A DNA stretch of 64,000 nt from Falsiroseomonas oleicola (GTDB lineage: Bacteria > Pseudomonadota > Alphaproteobacteria > Acetobacterales > Acetobacteraceae): positions 1,240,001-1,304,000 of the forward strand of contig NZ_JAERQM010000001.1 in the NCBI RefSeq assembly GCF_019029495.1, in the 5' to 3' direction. How positions within the stretch are numbered: the stretch's first letter is position 1; each line of letters begins with the position of its first letter. Made by a program: the position numbers and the translations under genes. Of the stretch, positions 8,036 to 16,046 are shown piece by piece. The notes beneath the pieces were generated by a model. It worked only from the letters and a program-made list of their open reading frames with translations, was not told where the DNA came from and made no database searches.

Positions 8036-9628
8036 TCAGCGCGCCGCCTTGCGGATGTTCCAGGCGATGATGATGCCCGGCATGGCCAGCACGTCCGAGA
8101 TGCGCGGCGTGACGGCGGAGGGCAGGTACCACTGGCCATAGGGCACATAGGGCACCAGTCGGTAGGCGCTGGCATGCAGCTCATCCAGGATGCGTTTCCG
8201 CTCCTCGGCATTCGCCGCATAGGGGAAGGCATCGATCAGCGCCTGATGCGCCGCGTCGCAGGGCCAGCCCGGCCAGGCCCGGTCGCAGCTCGCCTGCATC
8301 GGCACATTGCCGACCGGGTCAGAGGCGCCGAGGCCGTTCCAGAAGGTCAGGCCGATATGCCAGCCGCCCTCGCTCGGCGGGCGGCGATTGGCGCGGCGAC
8401 CGGCCATGGAGGCGAAGTCGGTGGCCTGCACATCGGTGCGGAAGCCGACGGACTGCATCTGCTGCGCCAGCACCAGAGTCGCGGTGTGGACGAAGGGATT
8501 GTCGGTCGGGTCCATCATGACGATGGGCGTGCCGTCATAGCCGCTTTCGCGCAGCAACTGCCGCGCGCGTTCCCGCGCCGCCGGGCTGCCGAGGCCGGCG
8601 GGGACGCCGGCATTCGTCTCCTGCGGGCTGCCGCAGACGAAGAAGGCGTGGCAGACCTGATACAGCGCCGGGTCCGGGAACATGCCCTGGAGGATTTCCT
8701 CCTGGTTCACCAGCAGCATCAGCGCTTCCCGCGCGCGCGGGTCGTTGAAGGGCGGGTGGATGTGGTTCATCCGGATCATGCCCGGCGCGCCCAGCGTATT
8801 GGTGCGGACAATCCGCATCCCCCGCCGCTGCAGCATCGGCAGAAAGTCCACGCCGGGGCTTTCGATGTAGTCGATCTCGCCCTGGATCAGCGCCAGCGTC
8901 GAGGTCTGCGCATTGGCAATGTTCTGCCATTCCACGCGATCGACATGCACCACCTTGCCGCCGGCAGTGCCGGAGGCGGGTTCGCTGCGCGGCACGTAGT
9001 TCGGATTGCGGCGATAGACCACGGTGCTGCCCGGCACCCATTCCTCACGCACGAAGATGAAGGGGCCGCTGCCGATGGCGTCGCGAATCGCGGTGAAGGG
9101 GTCGGTCGCGGCGATGCGGGCCGGCATGATGGCGGGCATGTTGCCGGCGGGCTTTGACAGCGCATCCAGCATCAGCCCGTAGGGGCGGTTCAAGGTCCAG
9201 ACGACCGTCTTGCCATCGGCCTCCGCCGTCAGGCTGACGGTGATCGCCAGGATCTGCCGGCCATGCGGGTCGCGCGCGCCCCAGCGGCGCAGGGACGCCA
9301 CGACATCCTCCGCCGTCACCGGCGCGCCGTCATGGAAGGCGAGGCCGTCGCGCAGCGTGAAGCGCCAGACGAGGGCATCGTCGGAGACGCTGTAGGCGCC
9401 GACCATCTGCGGCTGCGGGCGCTGCTGCGCGTCGCGGCCGAACAACTGGTCGTAGATCATATGCGCATGGGACTGCACCACGCCGGCCGTGGTGTTGATC
9501 GGGTCCAGCGTCTGCAGGTCGGCGTTCGGCACCATGCGCAGCACGCGCTCGGGCGGGATGGTCTGCGCCAGGGCCGGGCCGGCGAGAAGGCCGGCGCCCA
9601 GCAACAGGGCGGCGAAGCGGGTCAGCAT
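8036..9628 (-). CDS. ABC transporter substrate-binding protein, oligopeptide/dipeptide type (SBP_bac_5)
   Basis: A 530-residue periplasmic solute-binding protein of the DppA/OppA class. It has a clear signal peptide (LTRFAALLLGAGLLAGPALA) and the family pattern in order: RMVPNADLQTLDPINTTAGV near the N-terminus, FTLRDGLAFHDGAPVTAEDV at about 92-111, IGSGPFIFVREEWVPGSTV, and the C-terminal YRLVPYVPYGQWYLPSAVT. It has no permease or ATPase genes beside it, so it must share components encoded elsewhere or act as an orphan receptor. Two Cys pairs (CHAFFVCG and CDRAWPGWPC) may form disulfides. The ligand is unknown. Confidence 0.9.
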   Translation of the reverse strand: MLTRFAALLLGAGLLAGPALAQTIPPERVLRMVPNADLQTLDPINTTAGVVQSHAHMIYDQLFGRDAQQRPQPQMVGAYSVSDDALVWRFTLRDGLAFHDGAPVTAEDVVASLRRWGARDPHGRQILAITVSLTAEADGKTVVWTLNRPYGLMLDALSKPAGNMPAIMPARIAATDPFTAIRDAIGSGPFIFVREEWVPGSTVVYRRNPNYVPRSEPASGTAGGKVVHVDRVEWQNIANAQTSTLALIQGEIDYIESPGVDFLPMLQRRGMRIVRTNTLGAPGMIRMNHIHPPFNDPRAREALMLLVNQEEILQGMFPDPALYQVCHAFFVCGSPQETNAGVPAGLGSPAARERARQLLRESGYDGTPIVMMDPTDNPFVHTATLVLAQQMQSVGFRTDVQATDFASMAGRRANRRPPSEGGWHIGLTFWNGLGASDPVGNVPMQASCDRAWPGWPCDAAHQALIDAFPYAANAEERKRILDELHASAYRLVPYVPYGQWYLPSAVTPRISDVLAMPGIIIAWNIRKAAR

Positions 9629-9690
9629 GGGTGGTGGTCCCCCGGGTTGTTCCGCTTTATGGACCGGGTGTTACAGATGGGACAAGTGCC

Positions 9691-9854
9691 AGGGGCTGTG
9701 GACAGTTGGGTTGCGGGCGCGTCCGGCGGTGCTTTTCCGCGCTGGCTGCGTTGGCCATGCTCGCCGATGGATAGCCATCGGCTCCGCTGTCCGCCTTGCC
9801 AGCACGAAAAATCCCTCGCCGGCCGCATCCCGGCCCCAACTGTCCACAGCCCCT
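9691..9854. repeat. 164-bp imperfect palindrome
   Basis: The outer 20 bp (AGGGGCTGTGGACAGTTGGG at 9691-9710) recurs as a perfect inverted copy at 9835-9854. The inner arms are also largely complementary down to a central GCCGATGG-ATAG-CCATCGGC hairpin at 9763-9782, so the whole 164 bp is one long imperfect inverted repeat centred at 9772. It separates the oligopeptide-binding gene from the amidotransferase, whose TAG stop lies at its right end. No other copy was seen in this window. It could be a strong terminator or a small non-autonomous mobile element. Confidence 0.85.
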
Positions 9855-10629
9855 AGGCCGCCACCTCGAAGGGCAGCACCCGCACCTCGCCGCCCGGCCG
9901 CGCCACAAGCACATGATTCGGCGCGATCGGCACCCATCCGGCGCTGCGCTCATCCACCGGTTCCGACACCACCAGCACATTGCCCGCCACGCGGCGCCAG
10001 TACAGCGAGGGCGGCCTGCCATCGGAGGACCAGCGGAAGCAGGTCAGCGCCGTGCCGTCGCTCTGCGCTGCGGCGAAGCGCAGCGCCTGCGTGCTGCCGG
10101 CATCGCGCATCAGCCCAAGCACGCGACCCAGCGTGCGCGCCGTGGCACCCACCGCATCCTCCGCCAGCCCATCGGCCAGGGCGGCGAGGAAGATCGCCTC
10201 GGTATCGCCGGTGCCCAGGCGATGCTCGTAGAGCGTGTCGGGGATCAGCGCCTCCATCCGCCGCTTGATCCGCGCATAGTCGCCGACCTGACCGTTATGC
10301 ATGAACATCTGCCGGCCGAGGCCGAAGGGGTGGCAATTGGCGCGCGTGGTCGCCGTGCCGGTGGAGGCGCGGACATGGGCGAAGAACAGGCGGGAGCGCA
10401 CCTGGGCGCAGAGCGAGCGTAGATTCTCGTCCGACCAGGCCGGGCGGATTTCGCGATACAGCCCCGGCTCCTCCCGCTCCCCGTACCAGCCCAGGCCGAA
10501 GCCATCGCCATTGGTGGGGGTCTTGCCCTCATCGGCATGCATCGACTGGTGGATCAGCGAATGCGCCGGGGCGCAGACCAGGTCGGACAGGAAGATGGGT
10601 TCGCCGAGATAGGCGAGGAAGCGACACAT
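9853..10629 (-). CDS. Class II glutamine amidotransferase (YafJ/EgtC-like)
   Basis: A 258-residue N-terminal-nucleophile amidotransferase. After removal of Met, Cys2 in MCRFLAYLG would be the catalytic nucleophile that releases ammonia from glutamine. Other family motifs follow: NGDGFGLGWYG (about 41-51), FFAHVRASTGT and NCHPFGLGRQMFMHNGQ. The domain stands alone, without a synthase partner, as in YafJ and in EgtC of ergothioneine synthesis (gamma-glutamyl hydrolysis). No other egt genes are nearby, so the substrate is open. The start was set at the conserved MCRF; longer reading upstream adds low-complexity residues. Confidence 0.88.
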   Translation of the reverse strand: MCRFLAYLGEPIFLSDLVCAPAHSLIHQSMHADEGKTPTNGDGFGLGWYGEREEPGLYREIRPAWSDENLRSLCAQVRSRLFFAHVRASTGTATTRANCHPFGLGRQMFMHNGQVGDYARIKRRMEALIPDTLYEHRLGTGDTEAIFLAALADGLAEDAVGATARTLGRVLGLMRDAGSTQALRFAAAQSDGTALTCFRWSSDGRPPSLYWRRVAGNVLVVSEPVDERSAGWVPIAPNHVLVARPGGEVRVLPFEVAA

Positions 10630-10765
10630 CGGCGCGGCGATCCAGGGCGGTGACAGCCGCGCAGGGTGCGGCCGCGGCGCGCGAAGGGCAAGCGGCCTCC
10701 GATTGCCGCGCCACCGCCCGCCGCCTATGCTGCGCCGCACCGGCCGTGAGGCAATCCGCCCAGAC

Positions 10766-11371
10766 ATGTCCCGCCCGCGCAGCTTCGACGAGGATGCCGT
10801 GATCGAGGTGGCCATGCGCCATTTTTGGCGGCATGGCTATGCCGGCACCAGCGTGCGCGACCTGGGCCAGGTGATGGGGCTCGGCCAGGCCAGTTTCTAC
10901 AACGCCTTCGGCGACAAGCGCAGCCTGTTCGCCCGCTGCCTGGACCGCTACCTGCAATTCGGCATGCGCGAACGCATCGCCAAGCTGGAGGCGACGCAAC
11001 CACCCCGCGCGGCGATCGAGGGGTTGTTGCGGGAGATCATCGCGCGGTCGCTGCGGGACCGGCTGGGCTGCCTGCTGGTGAATTCGGCGCTGGAAGTGGC
11101 GCCACGGGATCGCGGCATCGCCAGCGTCGTCGCCGCCCGGCTGGCGGAGCTGGAGGGGTTCTTCCGCCGGCAGATGGAAGCCGGCCAGCGCGATGGCAGC
11201 ATCGATGCCGGGCGCGATGCAGCCGATGTGGCGCGGCTGCTGATGACGCTGCTGCTCGGCCTGCGCGTGCTGGCGCGCGGCCGGCCCGACCGGGCGGTGA
11301 TGGAGGGCGCGCTGCGCCAGGCGCTCAGCCTGCTCGACCCGCCGGGCACATCCGGGGCAACCCGCGCCTAG
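10766..11371 (+). CDS. TetR family transcriptional regulator
   Basis: A 201-residue TetR-type repressor. The N-terminal helix-turn-helix is clear: FDEDAVIEVAMRHFWRHGYA (about 7-26), then TSVRDLGQVMGLGQASFYNA and FGDKRSLFARCLDRY. The C-terminal ligand-binding domain resembles the TetR_C family found with YP_001353-type or AcrR-like regulators. It ends 4 bp inside the end of the convergent SDR gene. The most likely targets are its own promoter or neighbouring metabolic genes; no operator was identified. Confidence 0.9.
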   Translation: MSRPRSFDEDAVIEVAMRHFWRHGYAGTSVRDLGQVMGLGQASFYNAFGDKRSLFARCLDRYLQFGMRERIAKLEATQPPRAAIEGLLREIIARSLRDRLGCLLVNSALEVAPRDRGIASVVAARLAELEGFFRRQMEAGQRDGSIDAGRDAADVARLLMTLLLGLRVLARGRPDRAVMEGALRQALSLLDPPGTSGATRA

Positions 11372-12132
11372 GCAAGCCTGCCGCCGTCGATGGGCAGGGC
11401 GGCGCCGTTGATATAGCTGGCGGCGTCGCTCAGCAGGAACAGCACCGCCGCCGTCACCTCCCCCACCTCCCCGAAACGGCCGGAGGGATTTTTCGCGCGG
11501 AACATCGCCTCGACCCCCGCGGCGCGCTCGCCAAGCTGTTCGAAGACACCGCGCAGCATCGGCGTCTCGATCTGGCCGGGGCAGACGGTATTGGCGCGGA
11601 TGCCCTGCATGGCGTGGCTGACGGCGACGCTGCGCGTCATCAGCACCACCGCGCCCTTGCTGGCGGAATAGGCCGGGAAGATCGCATTGCCGACGAGGCC
11701 GGAGCCGCTGGCCACCGTCACCACCGCGCCGCCACCGGCCTTTTCCATGCGCGGCAGCAGGGCCTTCAGCGCCAGCCAGGTGCCCTTCACATTCACCGCG
11801 AAAAGCCGGTCCCATTCCGCCTCCTCCACCTCCGCCAGCGGCCGCGTCGGGCCGAGCAGGCCGGCGGCGGTGACCAGCAGGCTGGCCGGCCCCAGCGCAT
11901 CCAGCGCCGCCGCGGCACGCTCGATATCCGCGGCGCGCGACACCTCCCCCGCGACCGTCACCGCGCCCGGGCATCGGGCGGCCACCGCCTCCAGCCCCGC
12001 CGCATCCAGATCGAACAGCACCAGCCGCGCACCCTCCGCCGCCAGGGCCAGGGCGGCATCCCGGCCGAGGCCGGAGGCGGCGCCGGTGACCAGGCCGATG
12101 CGGCCGGCGAAGCGATGCGATGGATCCGGCAT
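11368..12132 (-). CDS. SDR family oxidoreductase
   Basis: A 254-residue classical short-chain dehydrogenase/reductase. The NAD(P) loop is LVTGAASGLG (about 13-22), with Asp in VLFDLDAAG favouring NAD. The active site has Ser in TVASGSG and the YSASK tetrad motif. The family C-terminus YINGAALPIDGG is present. The usual NNAG reads TAAG here. It is a typical FabG-like dehydrogenase of unknown substrate. It diverges from the DUF35/thiolase-like pair, which hints at shared acyl-CoA or ketone chemistry but proves nothing. Confidence 0.88.
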   Translation of the reverse strand: MPDPSHRFAGRIGLVTGAASGLGRDAALALAAEGARLVLFDLDAAGLEAVAARCPGAVTVAGEVSRAADIERAAAALDALGPASLLVTAAGLLGPTRPLAEVEEAEWDRLFAVNVKGTWLALKALLPRMEKAGGGAVVTVASGSGLVGNAIFPAYSASKGAVVLMTRSVAVSHAMQGIRANTVCPGQIETPMLRGVFEQLGERAAGVEAMFRAKNPSGRFGEVGEVTAAVLFLLSDAASYINGAALPIDGGRLA

Positions 12133-12229
12133 GTCCTGCTCCCACGGCCAGCCGTCACGATCCGGCCGTCCTCCGGGGCGGTCAAGGCCCGGCTTGCCTG
12201 CCCCTCGCCCGGCATGGCTATGCTGCCCC

Positions 12230-12655
12230 ATGCCGGCAGCACGACCGGCCGGGAGAGACGCCTTGGATTTGCTGGAGCCCCGCCTCTACGCCCCCGCCGG
12301 AGAGGCGGATTTCGCCCTGCTGCGGGCGCTGCGCGAGCCGGGGAGCGGCGCGCTGACCTTCCCGCCCTCCCCTTACGGCTGCACCACCACCGGCCGGCCG
12401 GCGGAGGCGCTGGAGGAGGTGACGCTGTCCGGCCACGCCACCCTGCTGACCTGCATCGCCATCCACCAGCCGGTGCTGCCCGGGCTGGTGCCGCCCGTCC
12501 TGGTGGCGCGGCTGCGCCTGGCGGAAGGCCCGGTCGTGCAGGGGCTCGTGGAAGGGCTGGACGAGGCCGCGCTGCCGCCCGGCACGCCGATGCGCGCGGT
12601 GCTGGTGCCGGCGGAGGGTGGCCTCGCCTGCCGCTTCCGGAAGGTGGCGGCATGA
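12230..12655 (+). CDS. DUF35 OB-fold protein with degraded zinc ribbon
   Basis: A 141-residue DUF35-type protein, the normal partner of SCP2-type thiolases. The OB-fold part is recognisable at ALEEVTLSGHATLLTCIAIH and PVLVARLRLAEGPVVQGLVE. The N-terminal rubredoxin-like zinc ribbon, normally two CxxC knuckles, is reduced to FPPSPYGCTTTGRPAE with a single Cys, so zinc binding is unlikely. A TTG start at 12263 behind GGGAGAG is an equally credible shorter start. The gene overlaps the thiolase-like gene as ATGA, so a complex of the two products is expected, as in Ltp2-ChsH2 and related pairs. Confidence 0.75.
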   Translation: MPAARPAGRDALDLLEPRLYAPAGEADFALLRALREPGSGALTFPPSPYGCTTTGRPAEALEEVTLSGHATLLTCIAIHQPVLPGLVPPVLVARLRLAEGPVVQGLVEGLDEAALPPGTPMRAVLVPAEGGLACRFRKVAA

Positions 12656-13797
12656 ACGGGCTGGCCACGTTGCGCCCGGTGCATGTCGTTGGCATCGGCC
12701 TGCATCGCTACCAGTTCGCCAGCGACACGCCCTATCCCACGCTCGGCCTGACGGCGCTGCGCGCGGCGCTGGCGGATGCGGGGCTGAGCTGGGCTGATAT
12801 CGGCGCGGCGATGATCGGCACGGGCGCCCTCGGCATGGCCGCCGGCCGCGTCATGCTGCGCCATATGGGCGCGACGGGCATCGAGATGGTGCAGGTGGAG
12901 AACGCCTCCGCCAGCGGCTCCTCTGCCTTCCGCCTGGCCTGCCTGCATGTGGCGAGCGGGCAGGCGGAGATCGCGCTGGCGCTCGGCGTGGACAAGCACG
13001 GCACGGCGCAGCGCGCGGCGGAGAAGGACGGGCTGCCGCGCCTGTCGCCCACCGCCGATTCACCCCTGGTGGAATTCGCCCTGCTGGCGCGGCACTGGCG
13101 CGACGCGCATGGGCTGGAGGTGGCGGATATGGCGCGCGTCGCGGTGAAGAACCACGGCAATGCCGCGCGCAACCCCTTCGCGCAGTTCCGCAAGCCGCGC
13201 AGCCTGGAACAGGTGCTGGCCTCCGCCCCCGTCGCGGGCGACCTCACCGCGCTGCAATGCTGCCCGCGCGGGGAAGGCGCCGCGGCGGCCATCGTCGCCA
13301 GCGCGGAGGCCATCGCGCGGCTGGGGCTGGACCGGGCGCGCGCCATCCGCGTCACCGCCTCAACCGCCTGTTCCGAAGGTCCGGTCGCGGGCGACGCGGT
13401 GGGGATGGTGGAGATCGTGCGCCGCTCCGGCCTCGACACGCTGCGGGCCGCCGGCATCGGGGCGGAGGAACTCGACATCGTCGAACTGCACGATGCCTTC
13501 AGCATCGAGGAGATCGTCTATGCCGAGGCGCTGGGCCTCTGCCCGCCGGGTGCCGCGCCGGGGCGGCTGCGCGACGGGGCCTGGGAGATCGGCGGGGCCT
13601 GCGCGGTCAATCCCTCCGGCGGGTTGCTCGGCATGGGGCATCCCATCGGCCCCACCGGCATCGGCCAGATCGTGGAGATTGTGCGACAATTGCGTGGGGA
13701 GGCGGAAGGGCGCCAGCAGCCGCGCGCAAGATATGCGATGGCGCATATGATCGGCCTCGGCGCGGTGGCCGTGGGCCATGTGCTGCGGCGGGACTGA
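12652..13797 (+). CDS. SCP2-type thiolase-like protein lacking the nucleophilic Cys
   Basis: A 381-residue thiolase-fold protein of the lipid-transfer/SCP-x branch. The C-terminal motifs are intact: ELHDAFSIEEIVYAEALGL with the HDAF box, NPSGGLLGMGHPIGPTGIGQ with the GHP loop. The N-terminal nucleophile position, normally ENAC(A/S)SGS, reads ENASASGS, with Ser86 replacing Cys. It therefore cannot act as a Claisen thiolase by the usual mechanism. Thiolase-fold retro-aldolases such as Ltp2 also dispense with this Cys and require a DUF35 partner, which is encoded just upstream. A retro-aldol or other thioester-related lyase is the best guess. Confidence 0.82.
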   Translation: MNGLATLRPVHVVGIGLHRYQFASDTPYPTLGLTALRAALADAGLSWADIGAAMIGTGALGMAAGRVMLRHMGATGIEMVQVENASASGSSAFRLACLHVASGQAEIALALGVDKHGTAQRAAEKDGLPRLSPTADSPLVEFALLARHWRDAHGLEVADMARVAVKNHGNAARNPFAQFRKPRSLEQVLASAPVAGDLTALQCCPRGEGAAAAIVASAEAIARLGLDRARAIRVTASTACSEGPVAGDAVGMVEIVRRSGLDTLRAAGIGAEELDIVELHDAFSIEEIVYAEALGLCPPGAAPGRLRDGAWEIGGACAVNPSGGLLGMGHPIGPTGIGQIVEIVRQLRGEAEGRQQPRARYAMAHMIGLGAVAVGHVLRRD

Positions 13798-13849
13798 CCG
13801 CGCGTCGATCTCATGCGTTGTGACCGTGAAGCCCTGTCAGGAGGATGGA

Positions 13850-14419
13850 ATGAGCCAGGAATTTCTCGACGACCGGCGCCGCGCGCTGGAAGAGGCCTTT
13901 TTCGCGCAGGAGGCGGCGGCATGGCGGGAACGCCATCGCGCGGCAACGGCCGCGCAATCCGAACGCGAAAGGCTCGCCGCCGCCTCCGGCATCAGCGAAC
14001 CGGCGCTGCTCGACAGGCTGGTGTCGGCGGGGGTGAAGGCGGAGACATTGGCGGCGCTGTCGCTGGTGCCGCTGGTGCTGGTGGCCTGGGCCGATGGCAC
14101 GCTGGACGAGGCGGAGCGCAAGGCGCTGCTGGAGGCCGCGGCGGAATCCGGCGTGACCGCCGGCAGCGCCGCGCATGAGTCCTTCACCCAATGGCTGGCC
14201 GCGCCGCCGCCGCCCGGCCTGCTGGAGACCTGGACCGCCTATATCCAGGCCAGCGCCCCGGGCATGGACCCGCAATCGCGGGAATTGCTGAAGGCCACGC
14301 TGATCGGCCGCGCACGGCGCGTCGCGGAAGCCGCCGGCGGCTTCCTCGGCCTCGGCGCCCGCATCTCGCCTGCCGAGGCGAAGATGCTGGAGCAGCTTGA
14401 GAGAAGCTTTCCGGCGTAG
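13850..14419 (+). CDS. TerB-like helical protein
   Basis: A 189-residue, mostly helical protein. Its middle part, SLVPLVLVAWADGTLDEAER (about 68-87), is the signature of the TerB tellurite-resistance fold, where acidic residues bind metal in TerB itself. The N-terminal 45 residues are charged and probably coiled (DDRRRALEEAFFAQEAAAWR). It stands alone, without other ter genes, so tellurite resistance should not be assumed. A strong AGGAGG lies 6 bp before the ATG. The gene converges on hemN across a hairpin repeat. Confidence 0.7.
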   Translation: MSQEFLDDRRRALEEAFFAQEAAAWRERHRAATAAQSERERLAAASGISEPALLDRLVSAGVKAETLAALSLVPLVLVAWADGTLDEAERKALLEAAAESGVTAGSAAHESFTQWLAAPPPPGLLETWTAYIQASAPGMDPQSRELLKATLIGRARRVAEAAGGFLGLGARISPAEAKMLEQLERSFPA

Positions 14420-14452
14420 GTTTGCCAACGCTCGAGACAGGGTGACCTGCGG

Positions 14453-14563
14453 CCTGCAAGGCAGGCCGAGGCCGCGAATGCGGCCCGCCGCAAGTGCGGC
14501 GAGCCAAGCGGCCGGAGGCCGCGCCCGTCACGCCTTTGGCGTGCCTTGGCACGACTGAGGGCA
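14453..14563 (-). repeat. Modular hairpin repeat, copy B (inverted)
   Basis: Lies between the converging TerB-like and hemN genes. On the minus strand it reads TGCCCTCAGTCG, two small hairpins, GGGC, a hairpin at 14508-14522 (GCGGCC/GGCCGC with TCC loop), TTGGCTC, GCCGCACTTGCGGC, then GGCCGC-ATTC-GCGGCC. The order matches copies A and C2 and the third module is identical to copy A, while the first stem differs by compensated changes. Confidence 0.82.
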
Positions 14564-14571
14564 CAAAACGC

Positions 14572-15909
14572 CTAAACCGCCTTCGAATGCCGCCCGGCCT
14601 GGCCGAGCCAGGCGTCAAAGGCGGCGGCGGCGAGGCGCAGGAAGGGCGCGCCTTCCGCCGTCATCGTCACCGCCCCGTCGCGCACCAGCAGGATGCCGGC
14701 CTGTTGCAGCGGCAGCAGCGCCGGCATGGCATCGGCCAGAAGATCGGCGGGCGGCCGCACGGTGAAATCGCACATCAGCCGCTCGATCACCGCGCCACGC
14801 GCCACATCCTCCGCCGTCACCGCCAGGCCGCGCGCGGTGGCGAGCTGGCCGGATTCGACGCGGCGGCGCCAGGCGCCGATCTCCGTCTCGTTCTGCGCGA
14901 AGCCCTGGGGCAGCCGGCCGATGGAGGAGGCGCCGAGGCCGATCAGCGCATCCGCCACATCCGTGGTGTAGCCCTGGAAATTGCGCCGCAGCGTGCCGTC
15001 CCGCGCCGCGCGTGCCATCGGATCCTCCGGCCGGGTGAAGTGGTCGAGCCCAATCGGCACATAGCCGAATTCCGAGAACATCTGCCGCGCCAACTGCGCC
15101 TGTTCCAGCCGTTCCGCCACGCCGGGCAGCGCGGATTCATCAATCAGCCGCTGGTGCTTCTTCATCCAGGGCACATGGGCATAGCCGAACAGGGCGATGC
15201 GGTCCGGCCGCAATTCATGCGCCAGCGCGATGCTGCGCGCGAGGCCCTCCGTGCCCTGAAGCGGCAGGCCGTGGATCAGGTCGAAATTGATCGCGGCGAT
15301 GCCGGCCTCGCGCAGGAAGCCGACGCCGGCCTGCACCACATCGAAGGGCTGCACCCGGCCGATGGCGTGCTGCACATCCGCATTGAAATCCTGCACGCCG
15401 AGGCTCGCCCGGGTCACGCCGATGCGCGCCAGGCAGGCCGCCAGCTCACGCGTCAGGCTGCGCGGGTCCAGCTCGATCGCATGTTCGGTGACGGCGCCGA
15501 GGTCGAAATGCCAGGCGATCGCCGCCATCACGCGCTTCAGCCCCGCCACGCCCAGCATGCTCGGCGTGCCGCCGCCCCAATGGAGATGCGTCACCCGCCG
15601 TGCCGGCGTGGCGGCGGCGATCAGGTGGATTTCGGCCAACAACGCCGCGATATAGGCGTCGATCGGCGCCTGTTGCCGCGTCACCTTGGTGTGGCAGCCG
15701 CAATAGGCACACATGGCGGCGCAATAGGGCACGTGCAGATACAGGGAGAGCGTCGCCTCCGGCACCAGCGCGCCGAGCCACTCGGCCTGCTGTGTCGCGC
15801 CGATGCCGGCATGGAAATGCGGCGCGGTGGGGTAGGAGGTGTAGCGGGGCACCGCACGCTCCGCCAAGGCGAGCCGCGTGGTGTCGAGCGTCGGGGGCTG
15901 GGTCTGCAT
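14572..15909 (-). CDS. hemN: Oxygen-independent coproporphyrinogen III oxidase
   Basis: A 445-residue radical-SAM enzyme that converts coproporphyrinogen III to protoporphyrinogen IX in heme synthesis without oxygen. The Fe-S ligands are C63, C67 and C70 in PYCAAMCAYCGC. Preceding it is the HemN N-terminus PRYTSYPTAPHFH. Downstream motifs include THLHWGGGTPSML, ASLGVQDFN, DLIHGLPLQ and GLDHF. Length and N-terminus match true HemN rather than the HemW-like paralogues. A FixK/FNR-like box 39 bp upstream of the ATG suggests induction under low oxygen, as in other alphaproteobacteria. Confidence 0.95.
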   Translation of the reverse strand: MQTQPPTLDTTRLALAERAVPRYTSYPTAPHFHAGIGATQQAEWLGALVPEATLSLYLHVPYCAAMCAYCGCHTKVTRQQAPIDAYIAALLAEIHLIAAATPARRVTHLHWGGGTPSMLGVAGLKRVMAAIAWHFDLGAVTEHAIELDPRSLTRELAACLARIGVTRASLGVQDFNADVQHAIGRVQPFDVVQAGVGFLREAGIAAINFDLIHGLPLQGTEGLARSIALAHELRPDRIALFGYAHVPWMKKHQRLIDESALPGVAERLEQAQLARQMFSEFGYVPIGLDHFTRPEDPMARAARDGTLRRNFQGYTTDVADALIGLGASSIGRLPQGFAQNETEIGAWRRRVESGQLATARGLAVTAEDVARGAVIERLMCDFTVRPPADLLADAMPALLPLQQAGILLVRDGAVTMTAEGAPFLRLAAAAFDAWLGQAGRHSKAV

Positions 15910-15947
15910 CGTGCGCGCAGAATAGGCCGGGTGCCGGCGGCACGGCC

Positions 15948-15961
15948 TTGATCTGTCGCAA
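15948..15961 (-). promoter_or_regulatory. FixK/FNR-like box upstream of hemN
   Basis: On the coding strand the sequence is TTGCG-ACAG-ATCAA, which fits the alphaproteobacterial FixK/FnrL pattern TTG(A/C)(T/G)nnnnATCAA. It lies 39 bp before the hemN ATG, a plausible activator distance. A Crp/Fnr-type regulator is encoded at 29.7 kb. The match is by eye and no binding is shown. Confidence 0.6.
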
Positions 15962-16046
15962 GCGGGCCGATGCCGGATTTTCCTCGCGATCCAGGGGTCG
16001 GCCCTGGCACTCTCCGACTGCGCAACAAGACGCAATGGGAGGATCC

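Noticed and set aside
11687-12229. Long N-terminal extension of the DUF35 gene
   Set aside because: The open frame continues upstream but overlaps the SDR gene and gives Ser/Ala/Pro-rich nonsense; the domain starts after 12230.
13850-14419. Tellurite resistance gene
   Set aside because: Only a TerB-like fold is visible and no other ter genes are near; resistance is not supported.
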